This document shows, piece after piece, positions 10,173-20,969 of a DNA stretch of 64,000 nucleotides. This stretch comes from Membranipora membranacea (taxonomy: Eukaryota > Bryozoa > Gymnolaemata > Cheilostomatida > Membraniporidae): positions 18,104,001 to 18,168,000 of the forward strand of contig OU612075.1 of NCBI GenBank assembly GCA_914767715.1. Reading direction: 5' to 3'. The notes below the pieces were generated by a model. The model saw nothing but the letters and a program-made list of their open reading frames with translations. It was not told the DNA's origin and made no database searches. Position 1 is the stretch's first letter, and each line of letters opens with the position of its first letter. Both the position numbers and the translations under genes were made by a program.

Positions 10173-13100
10173 ATGGCTGAACAGAGCAACTCATCTTCGC
10201 TCGACAATTCATTGTATTTTAGCAATCTGAAAGAGGTATTGGACAAAATTGCTCAGCTCAATGATGTGGATAGTGTAAATGACCCTGAAGACCAGCCATA
10301 TAAGTCTAAGTATGCTGCCAGAGAGCTTCTGGAGACAGTAAGAAAACAATGTGACAATTTTATAGAATCTTCATCACAGCATCATCAGTCTTCAGAGTCC
10401 GAGACTGTTAATAGCCAAAGTAAACTCAATCCTTCCACAACTGATCAAAATGTTTCAGCTAATAACTCTAGTTGTGAGCCAGTGTCACCTGATGCAATAC
10501 AGTTAGATTGTGATGACTCTGCAAGTCTATCTCAAGCCAAGCTGACTCAGTGCTCAAGAGTAGAAATATTCCTCCATTACATTGAAGGAAGACTAGGACT
10601 CAATTATATAGAATGTGAGGAAACTTCTAGTGGAGAGGAACATCTGCAAAGAGCCCTGAAATCTTTAGTCGCAAAACATGATCCTTCCTCCCCGATAGCA
10701 GCTTATGTGCACATGTATCTGCTCAATCAAATAGGGATCCTTCAGGCAACTCGTCGTCAGAATGAAAAAGCTTCCAAGGTTTTACACCAAGCAGAGGATA
10801 CCTACGAGACGTATAAAAACAAACATTCGGAGGCACCTTACTTCCCATCAGACCTACTGACTGTGTTTAAGGGTAAGTTTACACACCGTAGTCTGAAGTC
10901 TGCCATGTTTTTAACATGGCCCTGAGGGGTAGACAAGATGCCAGTAATGCTGCACTACAATAACAATATAGTGGTCATGTTTCATGCCATTCTAGCATTG
11001 ATTTGACAGCATTGTTCGATATTGGCTTTTCTTCATTTCACGAATCATGTACATTTATAGGGACATGGGAAGAAAATGAAGAGCAGAGTAAATGGAGGTT
11101 ATTTGAATCTGAGCACACACAGACACTATATTACCTGGCTCAGGTGAGGAAAATCAATCAATAATATGCCTTCTAGTTCATATTATGGATATTCTCTTGT
11201 TAAATCTGAAATGGAGGACTCGATTGATGATGTAGCTCCCGGTAATTTCACAAGAGCTCACATTTAGTTATGCTGTGTGTTTGTTTGTATGTATTTATTA
11301 TCCTGTCAGTAGTCATTAAAGCAAATGAGACAGTGAATACAATTGGATGAAGCAATTGAAAGGGTGTAGCTTTTATGAACATTTGACACGCCACTTTAAT
11401 TCTCAGGTATATCAAAAAGCTGAGGATGGTGACAAAGCAGCACACTATTGTACGGTGACGCTACGTCGTCAGCTAGAGATGAAGTCATATGACCCTGTGG
11501 CCTGGGCTCTGAACGCTGCCACACTTAGTCAGTACTATGTTACAGAGAATGACTTTACTCTCAGTCGACATTGTCTAGGTAAGTGTGACTCGACTTGCTT
11601 TGACCCTCAACACGGACAGAAACTCTTTCATTATCATCAATCAATGTAGGTCGAAGCGATATCGGGTTTGATCCAACATGTCTGGTGAGCCGCTGTCTTG
11701 ACTGGCTCAGAGGGCAGCAACTCCCAATTCAGGCAGATTGGAATTAGTACACTCTTGATAGAACCTGAAGTTTTCACAGGTCATGGAGATGTATAGATAT
11801 TGCTTATAGATTGATCAATATAATCTGTAGTAGAATGCCTTACAATGCTCATACCCCACTTGATAGGTACTGACCATTATTACTGTGTAATTAAAGATTT
11901 ATTTTTTTTAAATACATTATTGTTATTAAATGAGTTTATGGTCTGCCTTCAGTCATTATATATACAGAAAATAAGCTTAGTATGAGCAGCATGATTGATT
12001 GTTGTTCTTTGAACTCCTAAGCGACAACCATGGCCTCAATATTTTATGGCATATGGTATAGTCATTTGATCAGGATCGAAATGAAAGTCAATTAGACAAA
12101 AAACTGGAATGATTTGAAATAGCTTTCTCTTTGATAACAAAACTACAACTCCTGTTTACTTTGTATGTAGCCAGTGCAATGAAGATATTTGAGGAGGTTG
12201 GGCCGTATGAGCCTAATGATGAAGAAGGAAGTTTGTACAGTAAGTCTATAGACATAAAACGCTGCTGGGTTAAGTACGGACTCTCTCTGATGGAAATATC
12301 ATGGATGAGACTCAGTTCTGAGGAAATGCGCCAAAGCCTTGGTATGTTATTATTTTAATTTTTCGCACCATCACTTTTTATTTCATTGCAAAAATATAAC
12401 AAATAAATGACCTAAACGGAACCTAGGGATTTGTCCAATTTATGAGAAAAAATTGTAAATTTTTAATAACCATATTGACTCTTTTGCAATGTATTTTCCA
12501 TACCTTTTATTATTGTATTTTAATGCAGTATATAGTAGTCTAAGCCCCCAGACTTTTGCCCGCCAACCGACAGCCCCCCGGCCGGAGCAGTATATAATGC
12601 AGTATGTAGTGCAGTATATAGTGCAGTATATAGTGCAGTATATAGTGCAGTATATAGTGCAGTATATAGTGCAGTATATAATGAAGTATGTAGTGCAGTA
12701 TATAATGCAGTATGTAGTGCAGTATATAGTGCAGTATATAGCTAGTAATAGTAGGTCATCCTGTGTATAATGTTTCAGCTGCCTCTGGTGAAGAGAAGAA
12801 TGCTGACTTCTTTGACTTAGAATTAACAGCTTATGAAAACTGGATGCCGTCATCATATCTACTTGACTTTGAACAAGCTAGGCCTGTCTTTCTCAAGGTA
12901 ATTTCTGACACACAAAATTCCACGCATTGAATTGAGATTTATACCCCCTGTTATATGTTGCTTTTTTTATTGATGAGGATGCATACTTATTTTAACAAAT
13001 CACTTTGTCATTGCTGTTTCGGTGGTGCCAGTTTGTTAGAAGTAAATCATATATACACAGATCATGCAGGGAGGGGATCATATCATCATGATATGCATAT

Positions 13101-16018
13101 TCGCAAACCTTTGGGAGTTGTGAACTTCTTAACCAGTGTAGTCCAGGTGAGGGGTAACTCCAAATTGGAATTGCACAGTTTTCTCAATTATTACTCAGAT
13201 CACCGACTATGACACACCCCAATATCTAAGATTTCTCATGTAGTTTTATCACATAATTCAGGGAGTTGTAGTCTTTGTTAACATCTATAAATTTGTTGCA
13301 GATTCAGGAGTTGGTAACAGAAGCGAAAAAGTTGTACACTTTGGATGACTTCTGCTCTGACTATGTTGAGCTCATACAGGATCACAGTAGAGCATTCAAA
13401 AGTCTGTGTGTCTTCGAGCTCAACGAAGATCGACGTAGTAAAATGCATAAACGACGGGCTGATATGCTTGAAGATATCATTGGGGAGCTTAATCCACAAT
13501 ATTACCTTTTGGTAAGCCTTTCGTATGACTGCTGGTTGGATTACGGTTATGATATTGATGAAGATTGCATGGATAAGAATTTGCACATTTGGAAATAACT
13601 TTCCACCAACCATACACATTTCTCTGTACAATAGACAGTTTTAGCTCTGATTAAGGCCTCAATTTGGAGTTGTCCTCTCTCCAGTTTGGTGCTTTTAACA
13701 CACTCCGCATAGGAATAACGTGTTGAAAAGAGGGTTATCTAGAAAACCGCTTATAATAGGATAACAATTATTTTTGATTCAGAATCTGCAACATTGCAAA
13801 CTCATAATGGACATAGTTTGGGAAATAATTTTAGTATTTGGATAGTCAATTAAAGCATTTTCCGCCGGTTTTGCGGACAATTTGGCAGAATCTTACATGA
13901 GTTTCGTCACTAAAATTAAGATGTATCAACATTCAAGCCTCCAATGATTTGGAAAGACTGTCTCACAGGGTTTTCAATGGTTAATCAAAAATCATTTTTA
14001 TCCTCACATTAGCGGTTTTCAAAATAACCCTCTTTCAGCAGGTTTTTCCTATGCGGCGTGGGTTAAAAGTACCAAATTGGAGAGAGGACAACACCGAATT
14101 GAGGCATAAATAAGAGCTCAGAAAACTGTCTATATGGTGAATCATGCATGAGTTATGTTGATCTTTAGATTCATGCGTCGCTGTTAAGATTCACTTGTGT
14201 GTCACCATGTTCTTTAATGCTCAGCTTAGTATAATGTTTGTAGGTTCCTGGCACTAGCCTTGTCACGTGGCCCGTGGCTGCGTGACAAGGTTATCCTGGC
14301 ACATCTATAGACTCAATGATGAAATTTCCATGCTTTTTGAGTCGCTCCCATTTAACTGGTCGAGGAGTGCAACAACAAATGCGGTCAAATTCGATCAAAC
14401 CTGATCCAGCAGGTGTATAACATAATCAACGCCCTTTATGTATTGTAGGTATGGAGACAGTTAGTATATGAGGCTGCTGAGGCTTACTCTGCTATGATTG
14501 ATTGTAAGGTAGAGATAATGTCACAGTTAGATCAGCCGCCCACGCCTAATATGATCACCAAACTGAACTCATTATGTGATAAGAGCATACAGAAATACCT
14601 AGAGTACATCGGCTCTCTGAGAGATCATGAGGGTAAATTACCCGACCCCCTACCTCAAGGTTAGCAGTATACAACATGTTTACTTGTCACGACCCACTTT
14701 GCGCATGTGCACCAATCAATTCAGGTTGGTTATCTTTGCACCGTAGCGACTGAACTAATTCAAATGTGCTTGAGTTCCTAAATTATAGTTCTGAACCCAC
14801 CCGAACTGGATAAAAGTGAGCTTCTATAAGCAAAGTGTAATTAGGTCAATTGGGCCAGTTTATGGCATTGTCGCTACGGTGCAGAGAGACTCATATCACA
14901 GAGTCGATCTGCAAGCAATGTGGTCACGACCCTCATGATATAGAAAGTTTTTTAGCTCTAATTTAAGCCTCTATTCGGAGTTATCCTCGCTCCAGCACAG
15001 GAAAAAGGAGCTGAAATGAGCTTATTTTGAAAACCTCTTATAATCGGATAAACTCCGAATAGACGTTCAATTTAGAGCTCAGAAAACTGTCTATTATTTT
15101 TTATTATTCTTTCGCTTTGTATGACCAGTTGTGTAGTGATGGCAAAGTCTCGGTCCCGGTCTCGTGAGACTTGTCCCCTCGAGACACTGTCTTGTCTCGT
15201 CGAGACAGACACTCTTGATAAATGTCAAGACTTGTTGATCATAAACACTGTTTTTGTCACGGTTTTTGCCACGGTTGTCAGGTTTTTTAAACCAAAAAAT
15301 CAAATAACCGTGGCTGGCGCCAATAAAGTGGCAGTTTTCAATTTTATCGGCATCAATAAATGTCTCGGTCTCGTCTCGAATTTTGTTGCTGTCTCGGTCT
15401 CGTCCTGTCCTGCCATAATCTGACAATTTGCCATCACTACAGTTGGGTGATGCATAACATTTATTAGTGTTGTGCAGTTAGACATCATATAAGGCAGAAA
15501 GAACTTGAATTGATGTTTGTAGATGCACACTGTTTGACATTTTTCTAATGATTCAACTCTTGGAAGCAGCGCGGCAGCCTTCAGCACACCAGTGTTGAAT
15601 GTCATGAGTTTGACTGTTCTGTTGGTGCTCCAGATATGCTAAGGCCTTTAGTTGCTTGGCACTGTGTTTGCTGCCATACAACTTTTTCTATTTAGCCATC
15701 CTCTCATTTTTACCTGTGACATCACTATCTGATCCAGCTGATCAACTGTCAATATTTGTTGCAGGTGATGAGAGGCCGGCTCTGGTTGCGTGGTTCTGTG
15801 TGGCCAGACTTTACTATAAGATGATAAAATCTGACAGCCAGGAAGCGATAGACTGCATGCATAAGACTCTGATGTACTATAAGCAGGTTGTCGAGGCTTG
15901 TGATAAACACTCACACTATCGAGAGCTGATGACAGCCGAGTTACCTGTCTGTAGAGAAATGGTCAAACTGCTGCCAGTCAAAATCAGCAAAATGATAGCA
16001 CACGCTGAAGGAAGCTAG
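10173..16018 (+). CDS. KIFBP: KIF1-binding protein
   Basis: Eight exons join into 639 residues (human about 621): 10173-10872, 11061-11143, 11407-11578, 12171-12341, 12779-12897, 13302-13511, 14449-14659 and 15765-16018. Family landmarks in order are PYKSKYAARELLE, SSGEEHL, QTLYYLAQVYQKAEDGDKAA, WALNAATLSQYYV, RCWVKYGLSLM, LDFEQARP, DHSRAFKSL, MHKRRADMLE, LNPQYYLL and a C-terminal EMVKLLPVKISKM. The protein is a helical TPR-like scaffold that in vertebrates binds kinesin motor domains (KIF1B, KIF15, KIF18A) and keeps them off microtubules, affecting axon growth and spindle function. I chose the Met at 10173 because its distance to PYKSKY matches the family; an in-frame Met at 10113 would add 20 residues. 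Introns 4, 6 and 7 carry repeats and MITEs. Confidence 0.93.
12537..12588. repeat. C-rich short insertion, dispersed family member 1
   Basis: The sequence begins AGTCTAAGCCCCCAGAC, then TTTTGCCCGCC, then C-runs. It interrupts the minisatellite in KIFBP intron 4. Related copies lie at 52502-52557 and, reversed, at 54278-54336. Confidence 0.55.
12589..12741 (+). repeat. 12-bp minisatellite
   Basis: About a dozen copies of a 12-base unit (GCAGTATATAGT, with ATAA and TGTA variants) lie in KIFBP intron 4, ending about 40 bases before the exon 5 acceptor. Because the unit is a multiple of three, frames on both strands stay open and give false repetitive proteins (VQYI and YCTI repeats). Confidence 0.9.
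13634..14130. mobile_element. MITE with long inverted ends, TA target duplication
   Basis: The element is flanked by TA and begins GACAGTTTTAGCTCTGA; the reverse complement of its right end begins GACAGTTTTCTGAGCTCT. Similarity between arms continues inward through a CAATTTGGAGTTGTCCTC segment to over 100 bases. There is no coding capacity. TA duplication with long arms suggests a Tc1/mariner-type or foldback nonautonomous element. It lies in KIFBP intron 6. Confidence 0.8.
14258..14290. repeat. Short inverted repeat
   Basis: CCTTGTCACG at 14258-14267 pairs with CGTGACAAGG at 14281-14290. A related hairpin occurs near 45176-45209. Both are too short to classify. Confidence 0.4.
14733..14886. 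repeat. Inverted repeat in KIFBP intron 7
   Basis: TGCACCGTAGCGAC near 14735 is matched by its reverse complement GTCGCTACGGTGCA near 14871. The interior is noncoding. It may be a small palindromic transposon, but I see no clear target duplication. Confidence 0.45.
14943..15091. mobile_element. Short relative of the 13634-14130 MITE
   Basis: It is flanked by TA. Its left end reads GAAAGTTTTTTAGCTCTAAT and its right end reads TTTAGAGCTCAGAAAACTGTC, matching the terminal motifs of the larger MITE about 0.8 kb away. The arms pair through a TTCGGAGTTATCC segment. It is probably an internally deleted member of the same family. Confidence 0.7.
15134..15439. mobile_element. hAT-type MITE with 8-bp target duplication
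   Basis: Perfect 13-base terminal inverted repeats (TAGTGATGGCAAA) bound a 306-base element. The flanks are CAGTTGTG on the left and CAGTTGGG on the right, an 8-base target duplication with one mismatch, as expected for hAT transposons. The interior is packed with GTCTCG/GAGAC motifs and is noncoding. It lies in KIFBP intron 7. Confidence 0.85.
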
Positions 16019-16490
16019 TTAGGAGCTAGTACCGTTAATTATAGTTTGGCCATTCTGATGTTGTGTTTATGTTGTTAGGCAATTGCAAATGTGTGAGAAA
16101 GCATTATTCACTTAAAAAATCTCATCGAGTTTTTCCTTGAGGTTTTTATGAGGAGGTAACTGTTTTCAGTGAATAGAAGTTGATCTATACACTATCAGTG
16201 TAAAGTTTTGCCGCCCTGAGTCCCTCACCAAACTCGAGTATATAAGGCTAGAGTAAACTGTTCGTATGACTCTGTTTTGCTTTCTTTTTTATGATTATGT
16301 ATTGCTCTTGTTTTAATGATTCTGTAATTCCTAATTTAACAATGTTGATATTATTTATATCAGTTTCACTGCTTTTCCTGTTAAAACATTACCATTCCAT
16401 GACATCCGATGATCTCACTACCGAAACATTAATAACTACACCATTCTTAGTGGTCTCAAGAATTTTTGAGGCAATCTTTGTGGCATAGAA

Positions 16491-16496
16491 ATTAAA
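16491..16496 (+). terminator. Candidate KIFBP poly(A) signal (ATTAAA)
   Basis: A variant hexamer lies 473 bases past the KIFBP stop. The 16019-17187 interval otherwise holds no gene; it should contain the KIFBP 3' UTR and the promoter of the secreted-protein gene. Confidence 0.25.
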
Positions 16497-17187
16497 TTAA
16501 AAATTTTGAGAAAACATCAATTATCTTATTTGGATAGGGGTAATTTCCTGTCATATTTGACGTAATTTGTCTTAGCCTCAGCTCAACACTATCAGTCTCC
16601 CTGCTGGGTATTTGTTATTGGGGATTATCAATGATGTTAAAATGAGGCTATAATTTTCACCTCCTGGCACAGATTAGCAAGATAATCTATAGTGGGTGAT
16701 TCTTTCGATAATCCACTAGTAATATATACTAGAGCTGGACCAATATGAGCAAATAGGGCTATTAATTATATTTATTATATACGTTTGCTGGTTACTGCAA
16801 TGTGAAAATTCTCAAGTCGGTGGGTGGCACATCACTAAATTAGCCTGTCGTTGACTGGAGATTCATCAGGCTTAATCCCTTCTGTGTGTCTGAACTTTTT
16901 TTATGCATGATTGCTAAACTAGATCAGAATTTTCTTTTCCCACAGACAGTTCATTTCTCTGTGCGGATCACACCTTTTTTAAACGAAAGGAGGTCAAATG
17001 GTAAGTAATTATACATAATTATCATAATAATTGGAATTGATTACTTCCACTTTGTTTAATTTTCAGTGTCTGACGTGGCATTTGACTCCATTTTCTTTCA
17101 CAGTTATTCTCTTAACTCCTGCACCGCTGTTTTCATAATTTTTTTAACCTTTCTTTTTCGATATATCTATCTATCATTCTACTGTAG

Positions 17188-20100
17188 ATGTTGTTCCAGA
17201 TGGTATTCCTGCTTCTCTCCGGGACCAACCTGCTGCTGGCTCAAACTCCCGAGGATATATGGAAGTTCGGTTGTGCTCGTATGGATATATTTAGTTTTGT
17301 GAGGCCTAAAACTAACGACCGGTTCCCTTATGATGTGGATTGTAGACAAATCAACACAGACGAAATACAAGGTGACAAACCCCATCATTCTATCGATATT
17401 ACAACAATGATCTTTGTTTGCAACCAAATATCTTTCTCACCTATCCATCTAGCTTTGGCATGTGCTGGTAGCCCTAGTAATTATTTGTTACCTTACCAAT
17501 TAATGTCACACAAAATCAATTCAGCGGTCTCTAAGATGTCAGCAAATGTTCTTTCCGACCGAAACTGGTTCAGCTATTGGTTGATATTTTGTGGCTATGT
17601 TGCCAAATTACAGAACACTGACTGTGTCTTGCAATGAGAAAAGCTTTCATCTCAATATACTGATGGGACAGGTGAAACATCGATAAAACACACCCTACTT
17701 CTCATTTCGTAACAACTTTTTTCATTTCCGCAGTTATTCTGACGGCACCAGTGGGTGAATCATTCTCAATGGCAATGGCTCAAGTTTATCTGAATAATGA
17801 ACCTATTGGCTCATTCAGAACACAGGGCAGACATGCTGGCAACATAAACGCTGTCGGAGAAGACTATGAGGTAACATGTCAATCGCCAACATCATCAACA
17901 GCTTTCATCGCTCAGCAGAGTATAGACAGAGATCCTAAGACTTCTATGGAGGGGCGATGGTACAACCTTGAGAAAACTGATCTATCTCAGAGTGTCCCGT
18001 ACTGTGTGTGAGTTGATAAATAAGTGGTAACTTGATATGAAGAATTGTTTCTGTTGATTATGATCCAGAGTTTTTGATTGCAAAGCCACATAAACTTATT
18101 GCATTTCCCAATTGTTGGGAGTTTATATGCACTCTTATGTGCCGCCTCCATTTGCGGTGGTAAACTCCATTAAACTCATCTTGAAATCTTCCAAAGCTCT
18201 CTTGTCAGGAAACTATTATGCTCGAGCTACATAATGGCGTTCAATGTTCTGTTTTTATTATTGACTCGTGCGTTGACTGCCCACTCAGCAACACTAAACG
18301 ACTAATGATAAATCTCACAACCAGTTTTAAGAGAATCATTAGCAGGATTACTGAGTTTTAACCTGTCAATCTGCCAATGCCCCGGCATAACCTAGCAGTA
18401 AATGGCACTGTTATTGCAGCACCGCAAGAAAGATCACAAGATCATGACTAAGATATATTGGGATAAAAATCTGTATATTATAATGATCTCCTTATTTACA
18501 GGGTAAGTGTGGTTGAAAGTCAAACCGATGAAGAACAACGATGGGTAAAGGTCTTCAGACCACTCCAGGGACAAATTCAAGCACCTCAACAACTGCCCCA
18601 ACTAAGGCAGCAAGCTGTCCCAATCAGACAGGCTGTTTCAATCGGACAAGCTGTTCCATTCCAACAACAGCAGACTGTCGCTCAACTACCGCCAACTCGA
18701 CCAACCACCACAACAACTACAACCACCACCACAACAACAACCACCACTACACCAACTACAACCACAACTGAGCGTGAGTTACTTGTATTTGATACCTAGA
18801 AATTCATGTGATAAATCAATATTTCAACTTTTCAAACTTATAATATGAAACACATAGATTTTATATAATTGTAGTATACAAGCACTGTACTTGATCTAGG
18901 TCATACCAAAATTGATGGGATGGTCTACATTTCTCACAGCAGGGAGAATGCTCACAGTTAAGATGAGGGTGAAAATAAGACAAACAGCATTCAGTTCAAT
19001 AAAACACCATTGATTCATCATCAAAGTAGTTGTGGCTTATTAAATATAACACTACCAATGGCTCTTGATCTAGTAAGAAAAATGTCTCAAATGTTTTCTG
19101 ACACTCAATAAAAGTACAAGAACTTGGCCCATCGTTGATGGCATTATAGTGGGTGAATTACATTTATAGATTTTTCAAGCCCTAGATATCATTACAATTT
19201 GATGTACTCTAACTATTCAGGCTTTTCCCATTTTAACCTGAGCATGTGCAACGTATTTCATTGTAATGACAATGAGAATCTATATAAAGAACTTACATCA
19301 TGCAGCAACTGACAGTGAAGTGAAAAATGCTATTGTCACTCTATTCTTGACATTTTTTTACAGGTGACTTCAATCAAGGACCAATCACAGTAGATGGCAT
19401 GAGGTTCAACTCACATTGTGTCGACGAACTCGGCATCCAGTAAGCAATCTCTCTTACATTATTGAATGCTTAGACCAGAATGTTTGGCTTAAACATGAAA
19501 CAATTATTTGAATTTCTATTGGCTAAATATAATGTGTGTTGCTGGTAGGGAACTGATACAATTACCAAAAAAAATTGCGCAAATAAATACTGACCCTCAA
19601 TTCCTGGGGTTGCCGCGGTAAAGCATTTGATTTTATGCATATCACAGTTTTGAGAAATAATGAAATGACTGTGGACATGCTCAATGTCCTTGCAACAGTA
19701 TAGGTTTGGGAAAACAAAGAGAGGATTAACAGGGTAGCAATGCTCACAAATCTTGTATGGATTTAATTTTCAGGAGAGTGCCGTTACCTCACACATCATG
19801 TAGCAGCTACATGTCAATTATCAGCGGACAGATCCGAGCTCTACACTCATGCGCTGCCTGCTTTGATACATTCTCGTGTCGCTGCCGAGCATGTAATCAG
19901 ATAATCTGCCCAGCTGGTCCAGCCACCAATGACATCATATTAGACGTGTATGGTCAAGATGAAAACAGGGATCTAGTAGTAACAGGCAGGCAGACATGGA
20001 CTAGGACGAGGAATCCGGGCCTCACAGCTGGCTTTAGTGTAAACTCGAACACTGAAGGAATTACTAATCCTGATCTGATACCGGACAGACCCGTCTATAG

Positions 20101-20503
20101 ACGACCTGGAGCACAACCAGGTGGGATAATTATTTAACTATCCTCCCAACTTGAGAAAGTATTAGCTTATCTTGACAAGACTGGCTAAGAGAGTGTTAGG
20201 ATTCTGATGAATATTTGTCACCCAGACATCAAAGAATAAGAATTTTTTTCAACAAGAGAAACAATATTGCGCCGCTGAATTTTCAAGGAGTCTTGTACTC
20301 CACAGAAAATTCAGACAAATTGCTAATATTCTGTTCCGTATAATGAGACACCAACGGGAAGCAAGTCTAAGAGAATCTCAATATTATTTTGTATTATTTC
20401 AGCACGGAACAGAAACAGAGCCAGAAACAACAACAACAACAACCAGAGAGCCGCTGGTGGAGGGATACTTGGTGATCTTCTTAGCTTGATAGGCGCCATC
20501 TAA
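17188..20503 (+). CDS. Secreted Cys-, Gln- and Thr-rich protein, unrecognised
   Basis: Six exons join in phase into 417 residues: 17188-17371, 17734-18007, 18502-18773, 19364-19439, 19774-20120 and 20403-20503. A signal peptide (MLFQMVFLLLSGTNLLLAQ) is followed by an N-terminal domain with paired cysteines, a linker with repeated QAV units and a long Thr run (exon 3, about residues 190-240), a Cys-rich block containing CAACFDTFSCRCRACNQIIC, a basic segment, an Asn run, and a hydrophobic C-terminus (GGGILGDLLSLIGAI). There is no membrane helix besides the signal peptide, so it is probably secreted or matrix-associated. I recognise no family. The W-containing GRW and QRW motifs loosely recall dermatopontin, but the match is too weak to name. 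The Thr and Asn runs are coded by triplet repeats and may vary in length. Confidence 0.75.
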
Positions 20504-20789
20504 ATATGTGTCAACCTCAATAGTCCTAATAATGTGCTATGCTTGCCTACTAGGTCATCGCAGTCCATCATACATGTCACTGATATGTAGGTCAATGTTA
20601 AGTGCGCTATGCGCTTTTCAATGATGAGCCAAATTTGGGTGTATATGTGTTCGGACAGCTTCCAAATCTTATCGCTTACATTTTCATAAATTGGGTAAAA
20701 ATCTAGCGGGTATCTATCAACTGTATTCAGGCCAATCACAATCTCAATTTCAACTGACAATAGTTATTTTATCTGTTTTTTCCAATGGT

Positions 20790-20795
20790 AATAAA
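20790..20795 (+). terminator. Candidate poly(A) signal of the secreted-protein gene
   Basis: AATAAA lies 287 bases past the stop, in the short convergent interval before the UBAC1 stop on the other strand. Confidence 0.4.
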
Positions 20796-20860
20796 AACTC
20801 TTTCATAATCTGAGTCTTCCAAAATTCATATGATCACAACTTTAGTGAATTCTTAGAGGG

Positions 20861-20866
20861 TTTATT
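20861..20866 (-). terminator. Candidate UBAC1 poly(A) signal
   Basis: AATAAA on the minus strand lies about 105 bases past the UBAC1 stop codon. The 3' ends of the two convergent genes may overlap. Confidence 0.4.
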
Positions 20867-20969
20867 AATGTATATCGATGATTCACGTTACAATCTCATG
20901 AAAAGACCGATCTTTCTATTAACCATACAGCACCAAAGTTTGTAGATATAGTCATGACCTAACCATGGT

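Noticed and set aside
12440-12856. Open frames on both strands with YCTI and VQYI repeats
   Set aside because: They are produced by a 12-base tandem repeat in a KIFBP intron, which keeps frames open on both strands; there is no start context or domain.
15094-15605. Overlapping open frames on both strands of about 100 residues
   Set aside because: They lie across the hAT MITE with GTCTCG repeats; the protein sequences are low-complexity and unrelated to any family.
17734-18007. Assignment of the secreted protein to the dermatopontin family
   Set aside because: Only isolated W-containing motifs are reminiscent; the cysteine pattern and repeats do not match.
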